DNA of 38,672 bases from Hadesarchaea archaeon (lineage in GTDB: Archaea; Hadarchaeota; Hadarchaeia; Hadarchaeales; Hadarchaeaceae). The translations under genes and the position numbers were made by a program. The DNA lies in the NCBI GenBank assembly GCA_030672285.1, contig DAOVGS010000028.1, forward strand, positions 1 to 38,672. Reading direction: 5' to 3'. The notes under the pieces are model-generated. The model saw nothing but the letters and a program-made list of their open reading frames with translations, was not told the DNA's origin and did not search any database. Shown here piece by piece: positions 8,921 to 19,059 of this stretch (its first letter is position 1; the number at the start of each line of letters is the position of its first letter).

Positions 8921-9319
8921 TTGAAGTTGACCCCCCTTAAGGCAAGAGAAGTAGTAAAAGCCCTCAACTTCAGGGATGGCTTCGTCACAGCCGTTGCACG
9001 GGACTTCAAAACAAAACAAGTGCTCATGGTAGCGCACCAGACCAAGCAGGCGGTATTGAAGACCCTGACTACAGGCATGATGCACTACTGGAGCCGATTG
9101 CGGCGCAAACTATGGCTGAAGGGCGAGCAATCGAAGCACTACCAGCGAGTTCGTGATGTGTGGGTCGATTGCGATGGCGATGCCTTGGTCTTCGATGTCG
9201 AGCAGGTGTGTGCGGCGTGCCACGAGGGGTATCGTTCCTGCTTCTACCGTAAGGTCAGGCGGGGCAGGCTAACTCGGGTGCTGAAGCGGAAGTTCAAGCC
9301 TGAGGATGTTTACGGCTAG
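8921..9319 (+). CDS. hisI: Phosphoribosyl-AMP cyclohydrolase
   Basis: 'TGMMHYWSRLRRKLWLKGEQSKHYQRVRDVWVDCDGDALVFDVEQVCAACHEGYRSCFYR'; TTG start. Confidence 0.93.
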   Translation: MKLTPLKAREVVKALNFRDGFVTAVARDFKTKQVLMVAHQTKQAVLKTLTTGMMHYWSRLRRKLWLKGEQSKHYQRVRDVWVDCDGDALVFDVEQVCAACHEGYRSCFYRKVRRGRLTRVLKRKFKPEDVYG

Positions 9320-9335
9320 CAAGCGCCGAGGTGGA

Positions 9336-10229
9336 ATGGTGAACCCCGCGAGGAGGACGCTCGACGCTTTCAGGCGGAGTTCCTCGGCGATATCTCTCGT
9401 CATCGTCTTGGGCCTGCTCGTGATGGTCCTGAGCTCTGCCTACTGTATCCTAGCTTACAATCCATCCGAGTTCTTGGAGCAACCGGGGGCACAGGAGTAT
9501 GAGAACGCGCTCGAGAACGTCGGGCGGATGGACGAGTGGGCGCGGACGCAGTACTATTGGTCTCACAACTTGAGGGTCGCCGGGCTGTACGTGGCCGGAA
9601 CCCCAGCCTACCTAAGCTTCCCGTCGCTACTACTCGGCAGTTACTTTACTGGGATGAACCTCTCCTACTGGTACCACTTTGCAGGGGCGGAGGTATTCCT
9701 AGCGTTCGTGGCAAGCATCTTTGTTCATGGCGTGCTTGAACTCACGGGCATCTTCATCGTCGCGGCGATTGCACTGCGGGCGGCTTGGGCTCTCTGGAAG
9801 GGAATGGGACACATGGCGGCGGTGGCGAAGCGCGGTGGAAAGCTATGGACGTGGGGTTTCTCGAGGGAGGAAAAACGGGAGCTTCGGAGGCACAAGGGTG
9901 AGGTCAAGGAGTTCTTGGTGGATTTCCTCTTGGTGGCCGGAGTGGGTGCGTTTTTGATTTTCCTCGCGGCACCGATTGAGGCTTACGTTTCACCTGGGAT
10001 CTTCTGGAACTTCATGACGACGCCACTACTTGCGGTGGTTTTCTTAGCAGTTGTTGCATTTCTCTACTTTTTAGTGGTCGTATGGGGGATCAGGGGTGTG
10101 CGGAAGAATATGGGAGCGATTTACAAGGACCTCAAGTTTGTTTTCAAACGCAGGTGGCGGCCAGCACAGCTTTCAATTTTGATGTTCGCGGTGTTTTCCA
10201 TAATGGTGTTGATCAGCTTCTTGACCTGA
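9336..10229 (+). CDS. Stage II sporulation protein M (SpoIIM/DUF95)-like integral membrane protein
   Basis: 'FHGVLELTGIFIVAAIALRAAW'-type segment (here 'VHGVLELTGIFIVAAIALRAAWAL') and multiple TM helices; start likely ATG 9336 (track start 9306). Confidence 0.75.
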   Translation: MVNPARRTLDAFRRSSSAISLVIVLGLLVMVLSSAYCILAYNPSEFLEQPGAQEYENALENVGRMDEWARTQYYWSHNLRVAGLYVAGTPAYLSFPSLLLGSYFTGMNLSYWYHFAGAEVFLAFVASIFVHGVLELTGIFIVAAIALRAAWALWKGMGHMAAVAKRGGKLWTWGFSREEKRELRRHKGEVKEFLVDFLLVAGVGAFLIFLAAPIEAYVSPGIFWNFMTTPLLAVVFLAVVAFLYFLVVVWGIRGVRKNMGAIYKDLKFVFKRRWRPAQLSILMFAVFSIMVLISFLT

Positions 10230-10233
10230 GTGG

Positions 10234-11298
10234 CTACCTACGAGCGAATCCCAGCCCCTCGACCCGGATGCGTCCAGGTTGCCCTCGCTGCCCCTCGACC
10301 TCAAATTTCACGCCGAGGATTTGCTTAACCAGCGCGATGTTCGTCAGCGCGTGCGAGGTGAGTTCGGCGCTCGTTATCTCAGATGTGCCTTCGGCGAGCG
10401 CGAGGTAGAGCACGAGTTGATCGGTCAGGTGGCTGTCGACCGCGCAGCCCGTTTGAAGTTGCTTGAGCAAGCTCTCGGCAGCTTCCCGCCCAACTTCTTC
10501 GGCCGGCTTTCCCTGTTTGCCCAGCGAGCTCGCCCCTAGGATTGTGCCGCCCTCGGTTTCGGCCCAGAGGGTTATCCCGGTCCCAGGGCCGAGGTGGGGG
10601 TCTCGGGTTGGGGGGTAGGACTCGGCTTTGATGTCGACCTTGGCTTGGCCAGCCTTGATCAACGCCATGCTCGCCGCGTGGGCCATCCGGGTCGCGATGT
10701 GAGCGGGGAGGCGAACGCAGTGCGCTACTCCCGCGATGTGGACCACCCTCCCGGGCTCCGTTAACTTGAGCGCTCCCAGTTTTTCGACGGGTTCGATTCG
10801 GGCGCGCACGATCCCTCCGCCTCGCGGGTAGTGGCCCCGCTGGACGCACTCGACCTCACCCCGATATTCCATCTTGCGCAGCGTGGGCAGGGTGATGTTT
10901 TTTAAAAAGTCGATGGGGGGCGCGAACGGGTTGTCGGTCCCGCCTGTGATTTCAACCTCCACGGGCTTGCCGGCGAAAGCCGCGGCCGGCATCAAGATCT
11001 GTAGAATTAGCGTGGTACTGCCCGCGGTCCCTATGTCGACGCGATATCTGCCGCCCTCTATGGCGCTGGGCTCGAACTTTAGCTCCTTCGAGTGAAGCTC
11101 CAGCCCTTCAACCCGGGCGTTCGTGAGCTTGCTGAGTGCTTCGACCCCTCGCAGGTGTTGGGGCTGGAGCCCGGGTTTCGTCCGTTTCGCGCGGATGTTG
11201 TAAATGTGGATGGGCTTCCAACTGACCGCGCTCAGTCCTAGTGCCGTTCGGAGCACCGCCCCGCCGCCCTCGCCCATCGAGCCATCTACCTCGATCAT
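10234..11298 (-). CDS. rtcA: RNA 3'-terminal phosphate cyclase
   Basis: 'MIEVDGSMGEGGGAVLRTALGLSAVSWKPIHIYNIRAKRTKPGLQPQHLRGVEAL' and 'RGHYPRGGGIVRARI'. Confidence 0.94.
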   Translation of the reverse strand: MIEVDGSMGEGGGAVLRTALGLSAVSWKPIHIYNIRAKRTKPGLQPQHLRGVEALSKLTNARVEGLELHSKELKFEPSAIEGGRYRVDIGTAGSTTLILQILMPAAAFAGKPVEVEITGGTDNPFAPPIDFLKNITLPTLRKMEYRGEVECVQRGHYPRGGGIVRARIEPVEKLGALKLTEPGRVVHIAGVAHCVRLPAHIATRMAHAASMALIKAGQAKVDIKAESYPPTRDPHLGPGTGITLWAETEGGTILGASSLGKQGKPAEEVGREAAESLLKQLQTGCAVDSHLTDQLVLYLALAEGTSEITSAELTSHALTNIALVKQILGVKFEVEGQRGQPGRIRVEGLGFARR

Positions 11299-11356
11299 CA
11301 GCAGAAGTTAGGTCCTTCAAATATAAGAGTTGAAAGCGAATATCCTCACGGGTCAA

Positions 11357-11707
11357 ATGTCGAGATTTCAGGCGAGCGTTTTGGGGTTGGTATCAAAGGT
11401 TCTCAAGGGCAAGGTGACGACTTACAAGGAACTTGCACGAGCTCTGGGTAGGCCTCGCGCGTGGAGAGCTGTCGCCAATGCTCTAGCTAGAAACCCCAAC
11501 CCGATAAAAATACCCTGCCATCGCGTGGTGAGGTCGGATGGCAAAATTGGGGGTTATAAGTTAGGCGTTCAACGAAAGGCGAGGTTGCTCATCGAGGAAG
11601 GCGTTGAAATTAGGGGAGAAAAAATCGATCTTGAAAAATATTTGTTGAATTTAAAAATTGATACCGTGCTCGAGCGACGCGCGAGATCAAAGCCGTTGAG
11701 CGGCTGA
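11357..11707 (+). CDS. Methylated-DNA--protein-cysteine methyltransferase
   Basis: 'GKVTTYKELARALGRPRAWRAVANALARNPNPIKIPCHRVVRSDGKIGGY' with PCHRV active site; start taken at ATG 11357 (track start 11330). Confidence 0.93.
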   Translation: MSRFQASVLGLVSKVLKGKVTTYKELARALGRPRAWRAVANALARNPNPIKIPCHRVVRSDGKIGGYKLGVQRKARLLIEEGVEIRGEKIDLEKYLLNLKIDTVLERRARSKPLSG

Positions 11708-11726
11708 AAGATTTATCAAAAGCCGC

Positions 11727-13019
11727 TTATTCCAAATAGACCAGTTGCGTATGAACGCTGACGGCATTCTTGTAGCTTACACCCTGTTGAATGGCTTCCT
11801 GTTGAATTACATATGTGAGCTGGATATCCAAGATATTGCTGTAACAATTGCTATCCTTCCCGCGTGGGGGAGATCCAGCTGAGACTGAGTCTGTTGAGGT
11901 TGTGGGAGGAGCGTAATAAAAGTCCACCCCACTGTCCGAGCTCGCCTCCCAAGTCAGGATCATATTGTCTACAGCGTATGTCGAGCCGTCATGGGCAGGA
12001 TAAGAATCTCTTTTTGAGGTGTAGATTAGTTCCTGGTATGTGCCGTTCGTTTTCTCTGCTATTTCTTTGAAGATACTTACCCCGTTCACATAACCAGTTA
12101 TTCCACTGCAGCCTATGACATGAATTTTGATACCCTTCTCCTTAGCAATCTCTACTTCATTTCTATAATCATAATCGTCCTCATAGTCCATATGGGGTGG
12201 CGCATCACCTATGAGGAATACCATCTTTACATGATCGTCATTACCCCAATTGCAGTCGTTTATCGCCACATGCAGAGCTTCATTCACTGATTCAGGACCA
12301 TCACCGCCTCCCTGGGCCTGTATACTCCTGAGAAATGTTTTGATGTCCTCTACATCTTCTGTAAAGTCAAAGAGCATTGTAACGTATGTATCGCCTCTGT
12401 CCCTGTAGGTAACGATAGCATATCTCACATCTGGTTTTGGGGTGCCGTTCTGTACCCCAAATATGATTTCCTCTATCTTATCTTTTACAACCAGTATTTC
12501 ATCGTCCATGCTACCAGTGCTGTCTAAAAGGAATAGCACATCGATTCGAGGTGGCGTTGTTTCAGAATCATCAGTATCACCAGAGTCATCATCATCGTCT
12601 GGCTCGTCAGGGACATCTGGTTGATTTGGAGTATCGGGGTCATCTGGCTGGTTCTCTTCAATCATTCTAATCGCGTTTTGGGCCAACCTCTTCGCGGAAT
12701 TCGCCAATCCGTAAGCCCGACCATATCTCCCTTCATCATAAGCTTCCTTCGCGTTGTCAAGATGTTCTTTCGCTTCCTCAAAAAGCACCGTCGCGCTCTG
12801 AGGAATATCATTTTCCAAAGAGTCGATCAGATTTTCTGCACGTTCTATCACAGCCTCCGCTGCTTCTATCTCTTCTAGCGCTCTCTGCTGCTGTCCCTCG
12901 TTGTTTTCATGCCCACCGCTTAACATCAAATTTTGGTGTTCCATTGACCTAGCACAAACAGTGCCGGCCGAAACTGTGATGGCTGCTATCAGGATGATGG
13001 TGGCCCCAAACCATTTCAT
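11727..13019 (-). CDS. Secreted von Willebrand factor A (VWA) domain protein with helical N-terminus and acidic linker
   Basis: Signal peptide-like N-terminus; 'DVLFLLDSTGSMDDEI' MIDAS motif; 'KMVFLIGDAPPHMDYEDDYDY'; linker 'DEPDDDDDSGDTDDSE'. Confidence 0.85.
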   Translation of the reverse strand: MKWFGATIILIAAITVSAGTVCARSMEHQNLMLSGGHENNEGQQQRALEEIEAAEAVIERAENLIDSLENDIPQSATVLFEEAKEHLDNAKEAYDEGRYGRAYGLANSAKRLAQNAIRMIEENQPDDPDTPNQPDVPDEPDDDDDSGDTDDSETTPPRIDVLFLLDSTGSMDDEILVVKDKIEEIIFGVQNGTPKPDVRYAIVTYRDRGDTYVTMLFDFTEDVEDIKTFLRSIQAQGGGDGPESVNEALHVAINDCNWGNDDHVKMVFLIGDAPPHMDYEDDYDYRNEVEIAKEKGIKIHVIGCSGITGYVNGVSIFKEIAEKTNGTYQELIYTSKRDSYPAHDGSTYAVDNMILTWEASSDSGVDFYYAPPTTSTDSVSAGSPPRGKDSNCYSNILDIQLTYVIQQEAIQQGVSYKNAVSVHTQLVYLE

Positions 13020-13131
13020 CTCTTATCCCTGAGTTAAGAATGGCGCGTAGAAGTATTTATAAAAAGTTTCAAATGTGAGACTTAATTAAATCTACAAAAA
13101 TTCCAAAATGAATTTATGGATTTTAGTGGCA

Positions 13132-13929
13132 CTACACCAATTCCCGCTTACCAACATATTTGTAGACGTGGCTCGGCTTGCCCCTACCGCCGAGCCCATT
13201 CGCCGCGAGTTTCGTTTGCTCGGTCGGTTTCACAAGCCCCCGCTCGACCAGCTTCTGGACCGTTCGCCAGACCGTGACCTTGGAGGTCTTTGTCAGTTTC
13301 ATGAGCTCAGGGATGGTGAACTCCTTCAGCTCCATTATGTGCCCCACTATCTCCACATCTCTCACCGTCATGTCGTGGAGCCCGTGCTCGAGCAGCGTCG
13401 ATGTCGCGCCGCCCCACATCTGCCGATACCCAGCCCAAACGGCGAGAGCCACGACCCCCATCGCGATACCGATGCTCGCGGCGATCGGCAGGGCATTGAT
13501 CGGCTTTGTCTCCGTAGTCGTCGTGTTGGCAACGGTAACAGGATCTCTAGTTGCTTGTGCTTGTTCATAGGCGTTTGTTGGCACGTTTATCTGAGATACC
13601 CCGAGCCTACCCCCATCACCTACTAAAGCGGCTGGCGCCGGGGTTAGGACAGGGGCGTCATCATAATCTTCATAACCTGAGTAGTACCACAGGTTGTAAA
13701 AACCTACATTATCCGCGCTTAGAACAAATTCCACGTTCTCCACATCATACTGTACATTGTCTATGGATATCTGTTGTCCAAAGTTCTCGATAACTACAGT
13801 TTGGGTTGAGGTGATGACATATCTTTCGCCGTAAAAATGGTCGAGAGCAACGTAGGACGTGACAGCAGCCGCCCCCAGCACCACCAAAGCTATCATCGCA
13901 CCAAGAAACCAACGACGCATGCCCAGCAC
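13132..13929 (-). CDS. Membrane-anchored transcriptional regulator: TM, extracytoplasmic domain, TM, C-terminal winged HTH
   Basis: 'FLGAMIALVVLGAAAVTSYVAL' and 'ALPIAASIGIAMGVVALAVWAGY' TMs; 'EFTIPELMKLTKTSKVTVWRTVQKLVERGLVKPTEQTKLAANG' wHTH. Confidence 0.75.
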   Translation of the reverse strand: MLGMRRWFLGAMIALVVLGAAAVTSYVALDHFYGERYVITSTQTVVIENFGQQISIDNVQYDVENVEFVLSADNVGFYNLWYYSGYEDYDDAPVLTPAPAALVGDGGRLGVSQINVPTNAYEQAQATRDPVTVANTTTTETKPINALPIAASIGIAMGVVALAVWAGYRQMWGGATSTLLEHGLHDMTVRDVEIVGHIMELKEFTIPELMKLTKTSKVTVWRTVQKLVERGLVKPTEQTKLAANGLGGRGKPSHVYKYVGKRELV

Positions 13930-13942
13930 CGCATAAAGTATC

Positions 13943-13990
13943 GTTTATGAAACTTATAAATTATGTTTCTTTTATGAAACTTAATTTAAA
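13943..13990. promoter_or_regulatory. Divergent promoter with two direct TTTATGAAACTTA repeats (13944-13956, 13971-13983)
   Basis: Exact 13-bp direct repeat, second copy abutting a TATA-like ttaatttaaa; lies between divergent genes 13929(-) and 14026(+). Confidence 0.6.
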
Positions 13991-14025
13991 TCCGAGGTTT
14001 GACCATCTTTAATTGGTGAAACAAA

Positions 14026-15984
14026 ATGAGGCGCTGGCTTCCGCCCGTGTCGGCATGGTATCTGATAGAGGCTAAATTATCGTTTGTGGCGCTCATTCTG
14101 ATTGTGGCCACTGTAACAACTTTGGCTACTCCAATTCTCATCGTCGCGGCGGGGCTGAACGCTGAAGAAGATTTGAGCTACGGTGGGCAGAATTACTTAA
14201 ATAAATTCTCATCCTACGAGGAGCTGAAAAATTTTGTGAAGGGAAGTGTTGGTTATGACGACGCTTATTACCCTGAATCAATCCTGCCGGTTCCAATGGT
14301 TCCAAGTTCCAACTCGTTGACGAACACATGGACAGGCACAAGATTTGTTGCAGGTTCAGCCGCCCAAATAGATTCAGATTATGTAACTTATGAAATCAAC
14401 GTAACGACGGACACCCAAACAGATTATTCAACGACAAATATCCAAGTTGAGGGCGTCGATGAGGCGGACATCGTGAAGAGCGACGGGAAATACATTTATG
14501 TCGTTTCTGGAAGCAAGGTAGTCATCATCGACGCATATCCAGCCGAAAATGCCAGAATTCTTTCCGAGATAGAAGTGAACGGAAATCCGGTTGAGATATT
14601 TATAAACGGAAACAAACTCGTCGTGCTCGGATGGGCGTACATCAAAGTTTACGATGTTTCAGACAGGGAGAACCCCATCCTAACAAGAGACGTTTCCTCC
14701 GATGGCTATTATTCCGATTCGAGAATGGTGGGGAGTTATGTTTACGTGATAATAAATTCACCAATTTACTATCGGGTGGAGGAAATAGATCTACCCTACA
14801 TTTCCTCCAATGGCGACACCAAAACAATTCCAGCGACTGAAATTTACTATTTTGAAAATATTCAAGATTATTCGTACGAGTTCACGACCATCATGGCGAT
14901 AAACACGCAAGAGGATGATGAGGAGATAACAAGCGAAACGTTCCTCATCGGCATAACCCAGAACGTCTTCGTTTCCTCGAACAACATTTACATAACATAC
15001 ACCGACAGCTGGTACACTCCATACACTGACAGGGATGAGGATCAGTGGACTGAGAAAACAATTATTCACAAAATATCCATAGCTGGTGGGATAATCGAAT
15101 ACAAATCGCAGGGGGAGGTTCCGGGGCACGTCTTGAACCAATTTTCCATGGACGAATACCAGGGATATTTCAGGATAGCGACCACAACGGGGGAGGTTTG
15201 GGGCGGTGGAGCCCGGAATCACGTTTATGTTCTCGATGAAGATCTTAACATCGTTGGTAGATTAGAGGACCTTGCCCCCGGAGAAAGAATTTACTCCGCA
15301 AGATTTATGGGCGGCAGGGCTTACCTCGTGACGTTCAAAAAAATTGATCCTTTATTCGTGTTAGATTTAAGTGATCCCCGTAACCCAAGAGTTCTTGGAG
15401 AGTTGAAAATACCGGGGTACTCCGATTACCTGCACCCCTACGATGAAACTCACCTGATAGGCGTGGGCAAGGACACCGTGGAGTCGGAATGGGGAAACTT
15501 CGCGTGGTATCAGGGCGTAAAGATAGTCCTCTTCGATGTGAGCGACCCAGAAAACCCAATAGAAATATCAAAATATGTGATAGGCGACCGGGGGACCGAT
15601 TCTTACGCTTTGAGCGATTCTTACGCTTTGAGCGATCACAGGGCATTTTTGTTCAGCAGGTCGAAGAACCTCCTCGTGATTCCCATCTTGCTTGCCGAGA
15701 TAAACGAGGAACAATACTTTGGAGGAGTTCCGCCCAACGCTTATGGGGAATACACTTGGCAGGGCGCCTACGTATTTGACATCTCCTTGACCGATGGTTT
15801 GGTGCTTAAGGGAGGAATAACTCATTCGGAGGACAACGCCCAGCTAGGGTGGGGTTGGTATTATTCATTCCGCTCCGTCAAGAGATCCCTCTACATAGAC
15901 AACGTGCTCTACACCATCTCGGATGAACTGGTGAAAATGAACAACCTGGAGGACTTGAGCGAGATAAGTGAAGTAGAATTATAA
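14026..15984 (+). CDS. Secreted beta-propeller domain protein
   Basis: 'TTNIQVEGVDEADIVKSDGKYIYVVSGSKVVIIDAYPAENARILSEIEVNGNPVEIFINGNKLVVLG' is typical of the secreted Beta_propel family; N-terminal TM/signal. Confidence 0.85.
   Translation: MRRWLPPVSAWYLIEAKLSFVALILIVATVTTLATPILIVAAGLNAEEDLSYGGQNYLNKFSSYEELKNFVKGSVGYDDAYYPESILPVPMVPSSNSLTNTWTGTRFVAGSAAQIDSDYVTYEINVTTDTQTDYSTTNIQVEGVDEADIVKSDGKYIYVVSGSKVVIIDAYPAENARILSEIEVNGNPVEIFINGNKLVVLGWAYIKVYDVSDRENPILTRDVSSDGYYSDSRMVGSYVYVIINSPIYYRVEEIDLPYISSNGDTKTIPATEIYYFENIQDYSYEFTTIMAINTQEDDEEITSETFLIGITQNVFVSSNNIYITYTDSWYTPYTDRDEDQWTEKTIIHKISIAGGIIEYKSQGEVPGHVLNQFSMDEYQGYFRIATTTGEVWGGGARNHVYVLDEDLNIVGRLEDLAPGERIYSARFMGGRAYLVTFKKIDPLFVLDLSDPRNPRVLGELKIPGYSDYLHPYDETHLIGVGKDTVESEWGNFAWYQGVKIVLFDVSDPENPIEISKYVIGDRGTDSYALSDSYALSDHRAFLFSRSKNLLVIPILLAEINEEQYFGGVPPNAYGEYTWQGAYVFDISLTDGLVLKGGITHSEDNAQLGWGWYYSFRSVKRSLYIDNVLYTISDELVKMNNLEDLSEISEVEL
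15598..15636 (+). repeat. Perfect 18-bp in-frame tandem duplication (DSYALS x2)
   Basis: gattcttacgctttgagc at 15598-15615 and 15616-15633, followed by gat. Confidence 0.97.
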
Positions 15985-16002
15985 AAAAAGAATTTTGTAG
16001 CT

Positions 16003-17369
<1,367 letters not shown>

Positions 17370-17379
17370 GGGGAGAATG

Positions 17380-17634
17380 CTACTTCTTCTCCCCTTTGGT
17401 CTGGTCGTACTGCGTCCAGTTATTTGCCCAATCTTGCTTTATCTTGCCAAGTCGGTCCAAGACCATGGTTCGAATCTCGCTCGTCGGCATCTGGTCGCGC
17501 GCTGATTTCTCGATTTCGTCGGCTATGCTGGCGGCGACATCTGCGGGGGCCCCTACGGCCGTACACGCGTTGACTATTTTCTGGCGCTGAAAGGGTTCGG
17601 TCTTACCATCTTTTTTAACTACTTGAACTGCCAT
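17380..17634 (-). CDS. Stand-alone ATP-cone domain protein
   Basis: 84 aa: 'VQVVKKDGKTEPFQRQKIVNACTAVGAPADVAASIADEIEKSARDQMPTSEIRTMVLDRLGK' is an ATP-cone pattern. Confidence 0.82.
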   Translation of the reverse strand: MAVQVVKKDGKTEPFQRQKIVNACTAVGAPADVAASIADEIEKSARDQMPTSEIRTMVLDRLGKIKQDWANNWTQYDQTKGEKK

Positions 17635-17708
17635 TCGGCCACCTCCAGTTTTATAACTAAACCTCCGGACTTAAAAAATGAAAGCCTTTTTCAACTCAAG
17701 CAAGCACT

Positions 17709-19001
17709 TTGTATCGAGGTCAAATTATGCAGATGGAGGAGGCCAAGCGCGGCGCGGTGACGCCCGAGGCGGAGGCGGTCGCGAAAGCCGAGGGAAAGCC
17801 AGTTAAATTTTTATTACGGGGGCTAGCGGCGGGCAGGCTGATCATCCCCCGCAACGCGAGGCGTGAAAATGTCAGCGTTCGGGGCATAGGCGAGGGATTG
17901 CGGACGAAAATAAACGCCAACATCGGTACCTCGCCCGACTACGCGGACATCGATGAGGAAGTCGAGAAGGCAAAGGTCGCGGTCAGGTATGGGGCCGACA
18001 CGGTGATGGACCTCAGCATAGGCGGCGACGTCGATGAGGTCAGAAGGCGGATCCTCCGCGCCGTGAACGTACCCGTGGGGACCGTTCCAGTTTACCAAGC
18101 GTGGATTAAGGCGGCCTCGAGAGGCGACGCAGAGGGCATGACTTCAGATGACCTCTTCAACGGGATTCGAAGGCATGCTCGGGATGGTGTGGACTTCGTA
18201 ACCGTACACTGCGGCGTGACTCGCGCGGCGATTGAGACTTTGAAGCGCAGTGGAAGATTGCTCGACGTTGTCAGTCGGGGGGGAGCTTTCCTAGCGGCTT
18301 GGGTCCTTCACAACGAACAGGAGAACCCCCTTTACAAGGAGTTCGATTACCTACTCGAGCTTGCGCGGGAGTTCGATCTGACGCTCAGCTTGGGGGACGG
18401 GATGCGCCCGGGGTGCTTGGCAGACGCCTCCGATGTGGTGCAATTTCAGGAGCTGCTCACGCTCGGAAAGCTGGTTGAGCGGGCGTGGGCCAAGGATGTG
18501 CAAGTGATGGTGGAAGGTCCCGGACACCTGCCACTTGACCACATCGAGGCCAACGTCAAAATCGAGAAGGCAATGTGCAAAGGGGCGCCTTTCTACGTTT
18601 TAGGCCCCTTGGTTACCGACATCGCCCCAGGATATGATCACTTGGTTGGGGCCATCGGGGGAGCCCTTGCGGCGTGGGCGGGGGCTGATTTTCTCTGTTA
18701 CCTTACCCCAGCCGAGCACCTCTGTCTACCCTCAATCGAAGATGTCAAGGATGGAGTTGTGGCAACGAAAATCGCTGCTCACGTGGCGGATCTCGTTAAG
18801 GGAATTGGGGCTAAGCGTGACGATGAGATGGCGAAAGCACGAAAAGAGTTGGATTGGGCTAAGCAGTTCAGGCTGGCCATAGATTCTGAAAAGGCGCAAG
18901 AGTTCAGAAAGCGGAGACCACCCCTGCTTGACTCGAAAGTCTGCACCATGTGTGGACGTTGGTGTGCCATCAAAATGATCAACACTTATCTAAAGAAATG
19001 A
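17709..19001 (+). CDS. thiC: Phosphomethylpyrimidine synthase
   Basis: 'GLAAGRLIIPRNARRENVSVRGIGEGLRTKINANIGTSPDYADIDEEVEKAKVAVRYGADTVMDLS'; C-terminal Cys cluster 'CTMCGRWC'. Confidence 0.94.
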   Translation: MYRGQIMQMEEAKRGAVTPEAEAVAKAEGKPVKFLLRGLAAGRLIIPRNARRENVSVRGIGEGLRTKINANIGTSPDYADIDEEVEKAKVAVRYGADTVMDLSIGGDVDEVRRRILRAVNVPVGTVPVYQAWIKAASRGDAEGMTSDDLFNGIRRHARDGVDFVTVHCGVTRAAIETLKRSGRLLDVVSRGGAFLAAWVLHNEQENPLYKEFDYLLELAREFDLTLSLGDGMRPGCLADASDVVQFQELLTLGKLVERAWAKDVQVMVEGPGHLPLDHIEANVKIEKAMCKGAPFYVLGPLVTDIAPGYDHLVGAIGGALAAWAGADFLCYLTPAEHLCLPSIEDVKDGVVATKIAAHVADLVKGIGAKRDDEMAKARKELDWAKQFRLAIDSEKAQEFRKRRPPLLDSKVCTMCGRWCAIKMINTYLKK

Positions 19002-19059
19002 CGTAAGAACTATTTTTTAAATCAGTATTTTAAGAACCGAATCACAGTAGTAGAGAGGC

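Noticed and set aside
10379-10849. Minus-strand ORF of 156 aa, Arg/Pro/Gly-rich
   Set aside because: Out-of-frame shadow of rtcA on the same strand.
17467-17476. tRNA T-loop-like GGTTCGAATC
   Set aside because: Lies inside the ATP-cone coding sequence; no acceptor stem or anticodon arm could be formed around it.
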